DNA from: an uncultured Alphaproteobacteria bacterium
GTDB lineage: Bacteria; Pseudomonadota; Alphaproteobacteria; CAAHEQ01; UBA3637
Assembly: GCA_937888725.1 (NCBI GenBank)
Contig: CALARE010000045.1
Coordinates: 1 to 54,450 of the forward strand
Direction: 5' to 3'
DNA: 54,450 bases
This document shows, piece after piece, positions 8,230 to 16,429 of this stretch. A program made the position numbers and the translations under genes. Numbering within the stretch: position 1 is the first letter of the stretch; each line of letters begins with the position of its first letter. The notes under the pieces were generated by a model that had not been told where the DNA came from, ran no database searches, and saw only the letters and a program-made list of their open reading frames with translations.

Positions 8230-9426
8230 ATGGCAATACCTGATTCTTTTTTAAGAGCTGGATTTTCAAAGGAAGAAACAGCAAAAGTTATTTATTTTTG
8301 GGAATCACAAAAGCAAAATCCATTTGTGAAAACTGATATAGATAACCGTTTAGAGGAGTTGTTTGTTTTTTTTGAAAATTATTCAATTTCAAAAGAGCAG
8401 GGGATTAAAGCAATTGTTCAAGAACCACGTATATTATTTGCAAAAACAGATTTAATGAAGGAGCATTTAAAACAATATACTGTTTTATTTGATACATCAC
8501 TCAAAAATTTATTGCCAGCAATATTAAAACAACCATCTCTTTTGTGTCGTAGTCCTGAAACTGTTATTTTAAATGTTTTAAAATGTGCGAATATGATAGG
8601 GGTTTCATCGCATGATTTTGTGAAAAAAGGTTTGAAACATCCAGCATTAATTTCCCTTTCACCAGAAACATTAAAACAACATTTACTATCTCTAAGAAAA
8701 GGTCTTTCATTAACAAAAACAGAGTTTGCAAAAGTTTTTAAAAAATTTCCGAATATTTTGACACGCAAACCTGAATCGATTTTTAAATTGATAGATGATG
8801 TTGCCATTGGACTGAATGTTCCAGTTGATAAGGTTAGAAAATCTTTTTTAAAAGCACCATCATTGTTTAGTTTTTCAGCAGAAAATTTGATTTCTAAAGT
8901 GGTAAATAGTGCGGATAGTTTAAAGTTATCTCCTTCTGAAACGGCAAGTGTATTTTTAAGTGTGCCAACACTGTTTGAAGTTAAAAATCAAACAATTGAA
9001 TCAAATATTCAACAGATGGCTGATGTGTTTGAGGTTCAACCTGAAAGAATCATACAATCTTTTTTAAAATTGCCAACATTGTTTTTGTGTTCACCCAAAT
9101 CTATTAAGCAAAAGTATGATTTTTATAAACAAATGTATTTGGATGATGTTTTTTGTTTTCAAAATGAAGAAAAAAAGAATTTGTCTTTATTAAGAGATTA
9201 TATCTTAAAGGATCCACGAGAGACAATTGTTAATAGTATGCATTCATTGCAGATGCGTCGCATTTATGGACTTTGGTTAAAAGCAAGTCAGGGGTCTTCG
9301 AGTCAATCGCCTGTTTGGAAAAGACCTGGTAAAATTGCAGAAGATTTAAGAAGTGTGCCAGATGATTTTTGGCAAAATAACCCACTTTTAGCACAAAAAT
9401 ATAAACAGATACAAAAGGGTAAATAG
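8230..9426 (+). CDS. mTERF-like 36-residue helical-repeat protein, copy 1
   Basis: I recognise no bacterial family, but the repeat pattern is striking. Prolines at residues 66, 102, 138, 174, 210, 246 and 282 are exactly 36 apart, each starting P-x-L/I-L/F and followed by two or three amphipathic helices (PSLLCRSPETVILNVL; PALISLSPETLKQHLL; PNILTRKPESIFKLI). This matches the mTERF repeat of mitochondrial and plastid nucleic-acid-binding proteins. The N-terminal cap (FLRAGFSKEETAKVI) and C-terminal region (YDFYKQMYLDD...LRDYILKDPRE...RSVPDDFW) recur in copy 2. The protein is lysine-rich with no signal peptide, so probably cytoplasmic. AGGAGA lies seven bases before the ATG, which directly follows the rlmB stop. 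RNA or rRNA binding is inferred; other alpha-solenoids are possible. Confidence 0.75.
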   Translation: MAIPDSFLRAGFSKEETAKVIYFWESQKQNPFVKTDIDNRLEELFVFFENYSISKEQGIKAIVQEPRILFAKTDLMKEHLKQYTVLFDTSLKNLLPAILKQPSLLCRSPETVILNVLKCANMIGVSSHDFVKKGLKHPALISLSPETLKQHLLSLRKGLSLTKTEFAKVFKKFPNILTRKPESIFKLIDDVAIGLNVPVDKVRKSFLKAPSLFSFSAENLISKVVNSADSLKLSPSETASVFLSVPTLFEVKNQTIESNIQQMADVFEVQPERIIQSFLKLPTLFLCSPKSIKQKYDFYKQMYLDDVFCFQNEEKKNLSLLRDYILKDPRETIVNSMHSLQMRRIYGLWLKASQGSSSQSPVWKRPGKIAEDLRSVPDDFWQNNPLLAQKYKQIQKGK

Positions 9427-10403
9427 TGCATAAAGTTATTCAAGAATTTTTAAATAATGGTTTTACGCAGGAAGAAGTATTTAAGATAATTAAGATAAGG
9501 CGATCTAAAAAAGCTTTTGCTAAAATAGACGTTTCTAATCGGATTCAAGGGTATATTTCTTTTTTTCAAAAATACCACAAATCGAAAAGTGAAATTATTA
9601 AAAAATTAAGAAAAACACCACGCCTTTTTTGTTGTACACCCGAATTTATTGAACGTAATTTTTTAAGTATGAGTTCTTTTTTTGAAATTTCATCTGAACA
9701 GTGTTTTAAACAGATTTGGAATGTGCCTGATTTATTTGCAATACCTGTAGATGGTATAAAAAAACAAATTCAGAATCAGGCAGATGTTTTAAAATTACCT
9801 CTAGATGAGTGGAAGAAAAAAGCAATTAAAAAACCATCCGTTATAAAAAAAAGTCCTCATTTGTTAGCAAAAAGTTTGGATACATATGTGAAAGAATTGG
9901 GTATTACAAAAGAAGAATGGATTGACGTTTCTTTAAAAGCGATAGAGTTATTTTCGGCAGATCCAAATACTATTATATCAAAAGTAAGGGTAATTGCTGG
10001 GATTTTTTGTACAGATACACACTTTTTAATCAATTCTTTTTCGAAATTTCCATCATTAATGTATGCAGATTCTAAATTAATGCAACAAAAATATGATTAT
10101 TTAAAAAAAATGTATGAAGATGATTTAATTAAAGTTGATGATGATGGCATTAAACATGAAGCATATTTGCAAGAATATTTATTAAAAAAGCCTTTTATTT
10201 TGGTATATAGTTTGCAAGCACTTAAATTAAAAAGATTGTATGCAATATATATAAAAAAAGTGAAAGGTGTTCCTCAAAAAATGGCTCTTTATAAAACAGA
10301 GCGTGCTATTATTGATGAATTAAAAAATGTACCAGAAACATTTTGGGAAGAATCGCAAAAATCATTGTTAAAATCAAGGATAAATCATGAACGAAGCCGA
10401 TAA
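9426..10403 (+). CDS. mTERF-like 36-residue helical-repeat protein, copy 2
   Basis: Paralogue of the preceding gene. It begins FLNNGFTQEEVFKIIKIRRS and carries repeat prolines at residues 65, 101, 137 and 209, with Ile at the expected 173, so the period is again 36. Repeat starts read PRLFCCTPEFIERNF, PDLFAIPVDGIKKQI, PSVIKKSPHLLAKSL and PSLMYADSKLMQQKYDY. The C-terminal module (YDYLKKMYEDDL, YLLKKPFILVYSLQALKLKRLYAIY, LKNVPETFW) aligns with copy 1. The start is GTG at 9426, overlapping the previous TAG by one base, with AAAAGGG upstream. The 325 residues are rich in lysine. Likely cytoplasmic and nucleic-acid binding, by inference only. Confidence 0.72.
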   Translation: MHKVIQEFLNNGFTQEEVFKIIKIRRSKKAFAKIDVSNRIQGYISFFQKYHKSKSEIIKKLRKTPRLFCCTPEFIERNFLSMSSFFEISSEQCFKQIWNVPDLFAIPVDGIKKQIQNQADVLKLPLDEWKKKAIKKPSVIKKSPHLLAKSLDTYVKELGITKEEWIDVSLKAIELFSADPNTIISKVRVIAGIFCTDTHFLINSFSKFPSLMYADSKLMQQKYDYLKKMYEDDLIKVDDDGIKHEAYLQEYLLKKPFILVYSLQALKLKRLYAIYIKKVKGVPQKMALYKTERAIIDELKNVPETFWEESQKSLLKSRINHERSR

Positions 10404-11370
10404 GAAAAAATTGCTTTTAAGTATTAAAAATAGTTTTCACGAATTAGGATTTTCAGAGGTACAAATCTCTAAGTTGATAAAATCAAGGACAAAAGCAGGT
10501 GAAATAAGAATGCCTTTTTTAAGAGTTAATATTAAAGAAAGGTTTTCTCTTTTTGAAAATATTTTTTCTAAATATATGGTGGATAAACGCCATATGTATG
10601 ATGCTTTAAGTGATGGATTATTATTTTCATACCTGCCATCAACACTGGATGATTTATTAAGTTTTGTGCAAAAAAATGGGTTTTCTGCCGCATCTTTTTT
10701 AGAAATGCTTGCGACAACTTCTCATGGTCGAGCTGTTCTTGGTTGGGGCCCAAAAAAGATAAAAGAAAACATTTTTAAAACATCTGAGTGTTTAAAAAAA
10801 TATAATTTAACAATTCAAAATTGGCTTGATATGTCCCTTAAATGCTCGAATATTTTGAAAATGAATTCTGAAAGTGTTTTTGAGAAAGTTGAGAGATGGA
10901 TTTCTTTTGGTGAAAGATTTGGTTTTAATCAAGACAATATGATTAAAGTCATTCAAAAAACGCCAGATTTATTGTTGAAAAACATAGAAACAATAGAGAG
11001 AAAATGTGAAATAATGGGTGATTTTGTTTCTTCCTATGGGGTAGATAAAAAAGAATGGATTAATTCTTGTATGAAGCACCCCAAAGTTTTGTGTAAAGAT
11101 ACAAATACACTGATACACAACATTTCTTTATATCAGTATTGTTTTCAACAAGGTGTTTTCCGTTTTTCGAATAAACCAGATGCTGATTCTAAACATTTGA
11201 TGCGTTATTTAATGACTTCACCGCAATATTTTTGTATTGCACCAAGTAGTGCTAAAAAGCGAATGGAGTATGCTGAAATCCTTTATAAAAGAGGTTTTCA
11301 GCCAACAAGTGCGGTTTTGTATATTACAAAAGCACAAATGGAAAAAAACTTAAAAGACCTACAAGACTGA
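10387..11370 (+). CDS. mTERF-like helical-repeat protein, copy 3 (divergent)
   Basis: The most diverged paralogue, 327 residues. The N-terminal cap (FHELGFSEVQISKLIKSRTK) matches the other two. Repeats are recognisable but lengthened: SNILKMNSESVFEKVERW, PDLLLKNIETIERKC and PKVLCKDTNTLIHNI start 39 residues apart, three more than in the siblings. The shared C-terminal module is not clearly preserved. The ATG at 10387 lies inside the end of copy 2 (17-base overlap) with AAGGAT upstream, so translation is coupled. Duplication within one operon followed by divergence suggests different targets for the three proteins. Function is unknown. Confidence 0.68.
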   Translation: MNEADKKKLLLSIKNSFHELGFSEVQISKLIKSRTKAGEIRMPFLRVNIKERFSLFENIFSKYMVDKRHMYDALSDGLLFSYLPSTLDDLLSFVQKNGFSAASFLEMLATTSHGRAVLGWGPKKIKENIFKTSECLKKYNLTIQNWLDMSLKCSNILKMNSESVFEKVERWISFGERFGFNQDNMIKVIQKTPDLLLKNIETIERKCEIMGDFVSSYGVDKKEWINSCMKHPKVLCKDTNTLIHNISLYQYCFQQGVFRFSNKPDADSKHLMRYLMTSPQYFCIAPSSAKKRMEYAEILYKRGFQPTSAVLYITKAQMEKNLKDLQD

Positions 11371-11381
11371 TTAAATAGCAC

Positions 11382-11410
11382 TTGTTTTTCGTGTTATTTT
11401 CGGGTATAAT
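11382..11410 (+). promoter_or_regulatory. Promoter of ssrA
   Basis: TTGTTT (11382-11387) and a perfect TATAAT (11405-11410) are spaced by 17 bases. Transcription would start near 11417, just before the acceptor piece of the permuted tmRNA. Confidence 0.8.
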
Positions 11411-11416
11411 AATTTT

Positions 11417-11720
11417 GTTAGGCAACTAACTATGATGCTAAACGAAAAGTAGAATAGATGTCTGTGGACTCGGGGGCAGTACCCGACACCTCCACCAAGC
11501 TATGGGGGTGAAATAGAATCGACACGCATAATAAAGGCTTTATCTTGTATCCGGCATTGTACCGCCGTTATCGGGCTGAAAATATAAACGCAAATGATAA
11601 TTTTGCTCCAGTTGCTTTAGCTGCTTAATTTTAGGTATCTAAGCAACGATAAATCCCTAAACAATATGAGCGTTTAGGTGGGGTTTGTGGGTTTCCTAGC
11701 AACAGAAAATCCACTTTTTA
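11417..11720 (+). ncRNA. ssrA: Transfer-messenger RNA, circularly permuted two-piece form
   Basis: tmRNA rescues stalled ribosomes and appends a degradation tag. The pieces are in the permuted order typical of Alphaproteobacteria. The acceptor piece comes first, with the T-arm-like CGGGGGCAGTACCCG and the 3' strand CACCTCC followed by ACCA (11487-11497). After a 6-base processed loop comes the 5' strand GGGGGTG (11504-11510), then AAATAGAATCGACACGC, the tag frame and pseudoknot-like stems. The acceptor strands pair with one wobble. The 3' boundary is approximate: a stem GTGGGTTT/AAAATCCAC followed by T residues (about 11687-11719) closes the unit and may double as a terminator. The region between 11371 and 11730 is fully explained by this gene and its promoter. 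Confidence 0.93.
11590..11628 (+). other. tmRNA proteolysis-tag reading frame
   Basis: Reads GCA AAT GAT AAT TTT then on to TAA, giving ANDNFAPVALAA. The ANDNFA start is the typical alphaproteobacterial tag and the terminal LAA is the ClpX-type degradation signal. With the Ala carried by tmRNA itself, the full tag would be AANDNFAPVALAA. Confidence 0.93.
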
Positions 11721-11730
11721 GGAGAAATAA

Positions 11731-12147
11731 ATGCTTGATTATAAACAATTTCTTTATGATGCACGCCGTCGTTTAATTCATGATATTTTGAAAGTTGTTG
11801 AAAAAGAGGGTTTGCCAAATGAGAATCATTTTTTAATCTCTTTTCAAACAAATAGGAAAGATGTTGTTATTCCAGAATTTGTGCGTGCGAAATATCCTGA
11901 AGAAATTACAATTGTTCTGCAATATCAGTTCGAAAATTTACTTGTTGAAGAAGATGCATTTCAAGTTGATTTAACTTTTGGAGGTGTTTTAACAACTTTA
12001 AAAGTTCCGTATACCGCAATCACACAATTTGCAGACCCATCAGCACAATTTGGATTTGCACTCGAACCTCAAGCATTTGTTGAAAAAAAAGCGGAGACTC
12101 TTTATTCGCCACAGGTAATTGATTTAGATAAGTACCGTAAAAAATGA
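11731..12147 (+). CDS. sspB: SspB-family ClpXP adaptor (alpha type)
   Basis: SspB binds the ssrA tag and tethers tagged proteins to ClpXP. The 138 residues show the alphaproteobacterial layout: an N-terminal helix (MLDYKQFLYDARRRLIHDILKVVEKEGL), then the beta-rich substrate domain (HFLISFQTN, VVIPEFVRAKYPEEITIVLQ, FQVDLTFGGVLTTLKVPYTAITQFADPS). It ends in a basic tail (VIDLDKYRKK) that in the family contacts the ClpX zinc-binding domain. TTTAGGAG lies eight bases before the ATG, only about ten bases after tmRNA. The tag-making RNA and the tag-reading adaptor are therefore adjacent. The gene overlaps the next by ATGA. Confidence 0.92.
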   Translation: MLDYKQFLYDARRRLIHDILKVVEKEGLPNENHFLISFQTNRKDVVIPEFVRAKYPEEITIVLQYQFENLLVEEDAFQVDLTFGGVLTTLKVPYTAITQFADPSAQFGFALEPQAFVEKKAETLYSPQVIDLDKYRKK

Positions 12148-12362
12148 AAAAAAGATCACTTGTCATTATGGGGCATGCAACCAGTATTTCGATGGAAGAA
12201 GAATTTTGGATTGCATTAAAAAAAATTGCTGAGCAAAAAAAATCTACAGTTCAGCAATTGGTAGAACAGATTGATGTTGAACGACAAGGCAATCTTTCAA
12301 GTGCTATACGGGTTTACATTTTAAATTATCTTTTAAATCAGTTACCAAAAGAAACAGAATAG
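12144..12362 (+). CDS. Ribbon-helix-helix domain protein (RHH_4-like)
   Basis: A 72-residue protein with the pattern of alphaproteobacterial RHH_4 proteins: a short strand KRSLVIMGHATSISMEEEFW, helix ALKKIAEQKKSTVQQLVEQID, then GNLSSAIRVYILNYL. The Met-Arc-type fold suggests a small dimeric DNA-binding protein. The start overlaps the sspB stop, and its 3' end overlaps the convergent uppP by 21 bases. The regulatory target is unknown; no operator can be assigned. Confidence 0.82.
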   Translation: MKKRSLVIMGHATSISMEEEFWIALKKIAEQKKSTVQQLVEQIDVERQGNLSSAIRVYILNYLLNQLPKETE

Positions 12363-13124
12363 AAAAATGCCAAGTATAATGCGGTAAATGGCAAAAAGTG
12401 CGAAAGAGGCAGTTTTTAACCAACGCATTAAAAACCAGACAGCTCCAAGTCCAAAAACACCAGCTGAAACAATGCCAATACCGAGATTAGATATAAGTTC
12501 AGGTGTGAGATGACCATTTGAGGCACTTTTGAAAATCATATAAAAAGCACCCAATGCGATAACTGGAATAGACATAAGCATTGAGAATTTTGCACTTTCT
12601 ACTCTGTTTACGCCTAAAAATCTAGCACAAGTCATTGTGATACCAGAACGGCTTGTCCCTGGGATAAGGGCAAGTGCTTGTGCACAGCCAAGAATAAGGG
12701 CATCTTTATATCCCATTGTACCAATGCTTTTTTTGCTAGATGAAAATTTGTCAGCGACCCATAATAATGAGCCGTAAAAAATAGATGTAAAGGCAATAAT
12801 AAGAGGAGAGCGTAGGACGGTTTCTATGATATCATTAAAAAAATAACCAACAACACACGCGGGTATAGTTGCAATGATAAGTTGTAAGGCCAATTTTTGC
12901 TCGGCACCCTTTTTATAAAAGTTTTTAAGTAAATTTAAAATATCTTTATAAAAAAAGGCTAGAACAGCTATCAATGTTCCCAGATGGAGAGAAATGTCCA
13001 TCAATAAATTTTGATTTGAAAGGCCAAATTTTTCCATCAAAACGAGGTGTCCAGAAGAACTGACAGGTAAAAATTCAGTTGCACTTTGAACAAATGAAAG
13101 TAATAAAATATCGGATAGGGGCAT
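12342..13124 (-). CDS. uppP: Undecaprenyl-diphosphatase UppP (BacA)
   Basis: Recycles undecaprenyl pyrophosphate to the monophosphate lipid carrier for peptidoglycan and LPS at the inner membrane. The two signature motifs are present: SATEFLPVSSSGHL near the N terminus (catalytic Glu and Ser-rich loop) and LALIPGTSRSGITMTCARFLG with its Arg. Several hydrophobic segments span the 260 residues, the normal length. GGAGGAAAT precedes the ATG at 13124. It is transcribed from its own promoter (13148-13176). Family members are linked to bacitracin tolerance. Confidence 0.97.
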   Translation of the reverse strand: MPLSDILLLSFVQSATEFLPVSSSGHLVLMEKFGLSNQNLLMDISLHLGTLIAVLAFFYKDILNLLKNFYKKGAEQKLALQLIIATIPACVVGYFFNDIIETVLRSPLIIAFTSIFYGSLLWVADKFSSSKKSIGTMGYKDALILGCAQALALIPGTSRSGITMTCARFLGVNRVESAKFSMLMSIPVIALGAFYMIFKSASNGHLTPELISNLGIGIVSAGVFGLGAVWFLMRWLKTASFALFAIYRIILGIFLFCFFW

Positions 13125-13147
13125 ATTTCCTCCAAAAAGTTGTTAAA

Positions 13148-13176
13148 AGTATAAATGTTAGATGTTTTTTTGTCAA
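13148..13176 (-). promoter_or_regulatory. Sigma-70-type promoter for uppP
   Basis: On the minus strand TTGACA (13176-13171) and TATACT (13153-13148) are separated by 17 bases. Transcription would begin near 13141, about 17 bases before the start codon. It lies directly after the stop of the upstream minus-strand gene. Confidence 0.78.
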
Positions 13177-13180
13177 GTTG

Positions 13181-13942
13181 CTAGAAGGAAATAGCTGTTA
13201 TTTTTGCGGGATGGTTGAGTATAAGAGTAATTTCTTGATTGTGTTTATTATATTGGTATAGACCTGTTCGACCATTTTTATGCGTTGCGAAAAAGAGAGT
13301 GTCTGCTGTTTGATCAAATCCAATTGCTGTAACATCAAAAGCAATAAATTGCCTAAATTGTCCTGATTTTGGGCAAATCCATCGAATGGTTTCGCCTGAA
13401 TAGACAGCAATATCTTCTTCATTGTCACTAAGAGAAAAAAGTGATACCTGTGGGTGTATTAATTTAATTTCATCAATGTTTTTTTTCAGTAGATTGCCCT
13501 CAGGTGATATATAATATAAAGAGCCTGAATTGCCATAAAATGGTGGGTACATTGCCGCTTGAAAAGTGTCAACAAGGTGGTATTTTTTTCTTGCTTTTTG
13601 ATAGACAAGCATTTTGCCTGTTCCTGCTGGATTTAATAAATCTGCCTGCAAAATGGCGAGTTGGCTGTGTGTTTTATTTAATAATGCAGGGAAATAGCAA
13701 TATCCGCTACAAGTGATGATGGGGGGAAATTCTTTTTTTTGAAAATCGGCATATATCCATCGAATAGATGTTGATGTACCATCAATCTCAACCCCTGTAA
13801 TCAATGTATGATCAGAGGAAAAAGAAGAAAATGGCGGAACTTGTTTCATCAAATTCAGTCGGCCATCTTGTAATAACGCCCATAACTGGTCATTGTCGTC
13901 TATAAAAAATACCCAATATAGGGACAAAATTGAATTTGTCAT
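13181..13942 (-). CDS. Unrecognised protein, possibly beta-propeller-like
   Basis: No family recognised. The start at 13942 (MTNSILSLYW) is chosen because TAGGAT lies six bases upstream; an in-frame Met-type codon at 13957 has no ribosome site. The 253 residues have no clear signal peptide or membrane segment. They contain repeated short blocks of strand-like sequence with small turns (DNDQLWALLQDG, GNSGSLYYISPEGNLL, EEDIAVYSGETIRWICPKSG, ADTLFFATHKNGRTGLYQY), as in WD40- or Kelch-like propellers. The gene sits alone between uppP and the divergent moxR operon. Confidence 0.6.
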   Translation of the reverse strand: MTNSILSLYWVFFIDDNDQLWALLQDGRLNLMKQVPPFSSFSSDHTLITGVEIDGTSTSIRWIYADFQKKEFPPIITCSGYCYFPALLNKTHSQLAILQADLLNPAGTGKMLVYQKARKKYHLVDTFQAAMYPPFYGNSGSLYYISPEGNLLKKNIDEIKLIHPQVSLFSLSDNEEDIAVYSGETIRWICPKSGQFRQFIAFDVTAIGFDQTADTLFFATHKNGRTGLYQYNKHNQEITLILNHPAKITAISF

Positions 13943-14017
13943 TTGCAATCCTAACAAAAGCAGTATATATTAATTTTAATAACAAAGCAACTCACAATTT
14001 GAGGGGGATATAAAAAA

Positions 14018-14977
14018 ATGGCAATTACACAAGATTTTCAACGTTTATTAGATTACATGAATAATGTTATCGTGGGGCAGGAAGATTTAGTTAGAAAATT
14101 AATTATTGCATTACTTTGTAATGGGCATTTATTGGTTGAGGGTGCTCCAGGACTTGCAAAAACAAAAGCAGTAAAAATGCTCTCTTGTTTAATTGATGCA
14201 AAAGATCAACGGATTCAATTTACACCTGATTTGTTACCTTCAGATATTACAGGAAGTGATGTTTATCGTCATGAAACGCATCAGTTTTGTTTTCAAAAAG
14301 GTCCTATTTTTAACAATTTAATTCTTGCAGATGAAATTAACCGAGCACCAGCAAAGGTTCAGTCAGCACTTTTAGAAGCAATGGGTGAGCGTCAAATTAC
14401 TGTCGGGAATACAACCTATAAATTACCAGAATTGTTTATGGTGATGGCAACACAAAATCCAATTGAACAAGAAGGGACCTATGTATTGCCAGAAGCACAA
14501 TTGGATCGTTTTTTATTTTATGTTAAAATTAAATATCCATCGGCAGAGGCAGAACGCAAAATTTTAAAATTAATTCGCCAAGAAGAAAAGCAAGAACCAT
14601 TGCCTGCTTTTAAAAAGATATCTGAAAAATCTGTATTGTTGGCAAGACAATCTGTGTTGGATGTTTATATGTCACCTGAAATTGAGGAGTATATTATACA
14701 ACTTATAATGGCAACTAGAAATCCAAAACCATACGGGGAGGAGTTGACTAAATATATCGGGTTTGGAGTGTCTCCTCGTGGAACAATTGCCCTTGATATA
14801 GCAGCAAGAGCCTCAGCATGGCTTAATGGTCGAGATTATGTTGCTCCTGATGATTTGAAATCCATCGTGTTTGACGTCTTAAGGCACCGTGTTTTGCCTT
14901 CATTTGAAGCAAAGGCTGTTGGTGTTACGTCTGATCAGTTAGTTGCCACTTTACTCAAACGTGTGCCAATGGTGTAA
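14018..14977 (+). CDS. MoxR-family AAA+ ATPase
   Basis: A chaperone-like ATPase that usually works with VWA- or DUF58-domain partners on protein complex maturation or envelope stress. Motifs: Walker A VEGAPGLAKTKAV, Walker B LILADEINRAPAKVQSALLEAM, sensor 1 VMATQNPIEQEGTYVLPEAQLDRF, and a C-terminal lid with sensor 2 (SPRGTIALDIAARASA). The 319 residues are the usual length. GAGGGGGATAT precedes the start. It is the first gene of a four-gene unit with almost no spacing, followed after one base by DUF58. Confidence 0.93.
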   Translation: MAITQDFQRLLDYMNNVIVGQEDLVRKLIIALLCNGHLLVEGAPGLAKTKAVKMLSCLIDAKDQRIQFTPDLLPSDITGSDVYRHETHQFCFQKGPIFNNLILADEINRAPAKVQSALLEAMGERQITVGNTTYKLPELFMVMATQNPIEQEGTYVLPEAQLDRFLFYVKIKYPSAEAERKILKLIRQEEKQEPLPAFKKISEKSVLLARQSVLDVYMSPEIEEYIIQLIMATRNPKPYGEELTKYIGFGVSPRGTIALDIAARASAWLNGRDYVAPDDLKSIVFDVLRHRVLPSFEAKAVGVTSDQLVATLLKRVPMV

Positions 14978-14978
14978 A

Positions 14979-15899
14979 ATGAAAAAAACACAAGTTTCAG
15001 AATCTGTGTGTGCCTCGAAAGATGTACTTTTTGAAATGAAAAAAAAAGCATCGCTTTTTACGCTTCGTAAAAATAAATTGATGGTAGATGTTGGGTTTGG
15101 TGAACACAAATCACCCTTTAAGACAAAAGGATTAGACTTTCAAGAAGTGCGTGTTTATCAGCCTGGGGATGATATCCGATTAATTGATTGGAAGATTACG
15201 GCTAAGCATAATAAACCCTATACAAAACTGTATACTGATGAAAAAGAATTGCAGGTTTTTATCATTGCAGATATGCGTTCGCATATGCAATTTGCAACAA
15301 AAGGTGTTTTTAAATCTGTTTTATCAGCAAAAAGTGCAGCTTTTATCGCTTTTTTAGCTGAAAATAAAAATGATAAAATTGGTTTTTGTATTATTCAAGA
15401 TGATAAAATAGAGTGTGCCTTGCCACAAATGGGAAAAGAAACAGTGTTATCTTTTGTTGATGGGTTAGATAGAGCAGGTATTTTATCCGTTGGTAAAAAA
15501 GGAGAAATGACGCTTTTACAAGGCTTGAATAAGAGTGAAAAACTCATTCGTCGCGGTGCGATGGTTTTTGTCATAAGTGACTTTGTTGATTTTAATGAGG
15601 CGTGTGAAACTGTTATAAAAAGAATATCAAAAAAAGCGACATGTTCTTTAGTGCATTTATATGATGAGATTGAAAAAAATTTTCCAAAGGGTGTTTTTCC
15701 AGTTACAGATGGGAATAATGTTCTTTTTGTTGATTCAAAAGAGGCTCTTTTTCAAACAAAATATGAGCAGTCTTATGAAACACTTGTAGACGCATTAAGG
15801 CAGATGGCACAAAATGAGAGAGTTGGTTATTTATCACTATCTACAAAAGAAGATTTTGTTAATCAGCTAGCTTTTTATTGCAAGGGAGGTTTAATTTGA
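14979..15899 (+). CDS. DUF58-domain protein (MoxR partner)
   Basis: The start at 14979 (MKKTQVSESV) lies one base after the moxR stop. The DUF58 core is clear: HKSPFKTKGLDFQEVRVYQPGDD, then IRLIDWKITAKHNKPYTKLY. A degenerate VWA-like fold follows, beginning VFIIADMRSHMQF with a metal-site-like Asp-x-Arg-Ser rather than a full DxSxS. Such proteins are co-encoded with MoxR and thought to be its substrate-binding partners. The protein has 306 residues and no signal peptide. The last codons overlap the TTG start of the next gene. Confidence 0.88.
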   Translation: MKKTQVSESVCASKDVLFEMKKKASLFTLRKNKLMVDVGFGEHKSPFKTKGLDFQEVRVYQPGDDIRLIDWKITAKHNKPYTKLYTDEKELQVFIIADMRSHMQFATKGVFKSVLSAKSAAFIAFLAENKNDKIGFCIIQDDKIECALPQMGKETVLSFVDGLDRAGILSVGKKGEMTLLQGLNKSEKLIRRGAMVFVISDFVDFNEACETVIKRISKKATCSLVHLYDEIEKNFPKGVFPVTDGNNVLFVDSKEALFQTKYEQSYETLVDALRQMAQNERVGYLSLSTKEDFVNQLAFYCKGGLI

Positions 15900-16429
15900 A
15901 AAAAAATGACATTTTAAAATCTCTTTTTTCATTAACAGTTTTACCTAATGCTGAAAAATTAGATTTGTCAGGTATGAAAGATGTTATTTTGTTGGATAAA
16001 CCACCTTTTTTTCCACCAGCAATCGGATGGTGGATTGTTTTTGGATTGCTGATATTGGGTTTGCTTGTTTTCTTTTGGTATGTAAAAAAAAGATATTTCC
16101 CTTCGCCATATGCTTATGCGATTTATGAATTAAATAATTTAAAGAAGCAAAATTTATCCCCTGTTGAGGTGGGGGTGAATATTTCTAAGTTACTTAAGCG
16201 AGTGGCAATTTTTAAATATGGCCGTGAAACAGTATCACCTTTAGCTGACAAAGAATGGAGTCATTTTTTATTGGAAAAGGGTAATCATATTTTTTCAAAA
16301 GAAGAAGCCAATTTTATTGCAAAATCAGCTTGGATGCCCCCTAAAAAAGACATTGCAATTGATTTTGGATGTTTATATACTCATACAAAAGCATGGATAC
16401 AATATACTTTAAAAAGGGAACAAAAATGA
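15896..16429 (+). CDS. DUF4381-type single-pass membrane protein
   Basis: Starts at TTG 15896, within the stop of the DUF58 gene, because GGGAGG lies exactly six bases upstream. After a short N-terminal stretch comes LDKPPFFPPAIGWWIVFGLLILGLLVFFW, the Pro/Trp-rich entry and single transmembrane helix typical of DUF4381, then a cytoplasmic helical domain (LKRVAIFKYGRETVSPLADKEWSHFL). The 177 residues are the family length. It is probably the membrane anchor of the MoxR-DUF58 complex. The stop overlaps the next ATG. Confidence 0.8.
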   Translation: MKKNDILKSLFSLTVLPNAEKLDLSGMKDVILLDKPPFFPPAIGWWIVFGLLILGLLVFFWYVKKRYFPSPYAYAIYELNNLKKQNLSPVEVGVNISKLLKRVAIFKYGRETVSPLADKEWSHFLLEKGNHIFSKEEANFIAKSAWMPPKKDIAIDFGCLYTHTKAWIQYTLKREQK

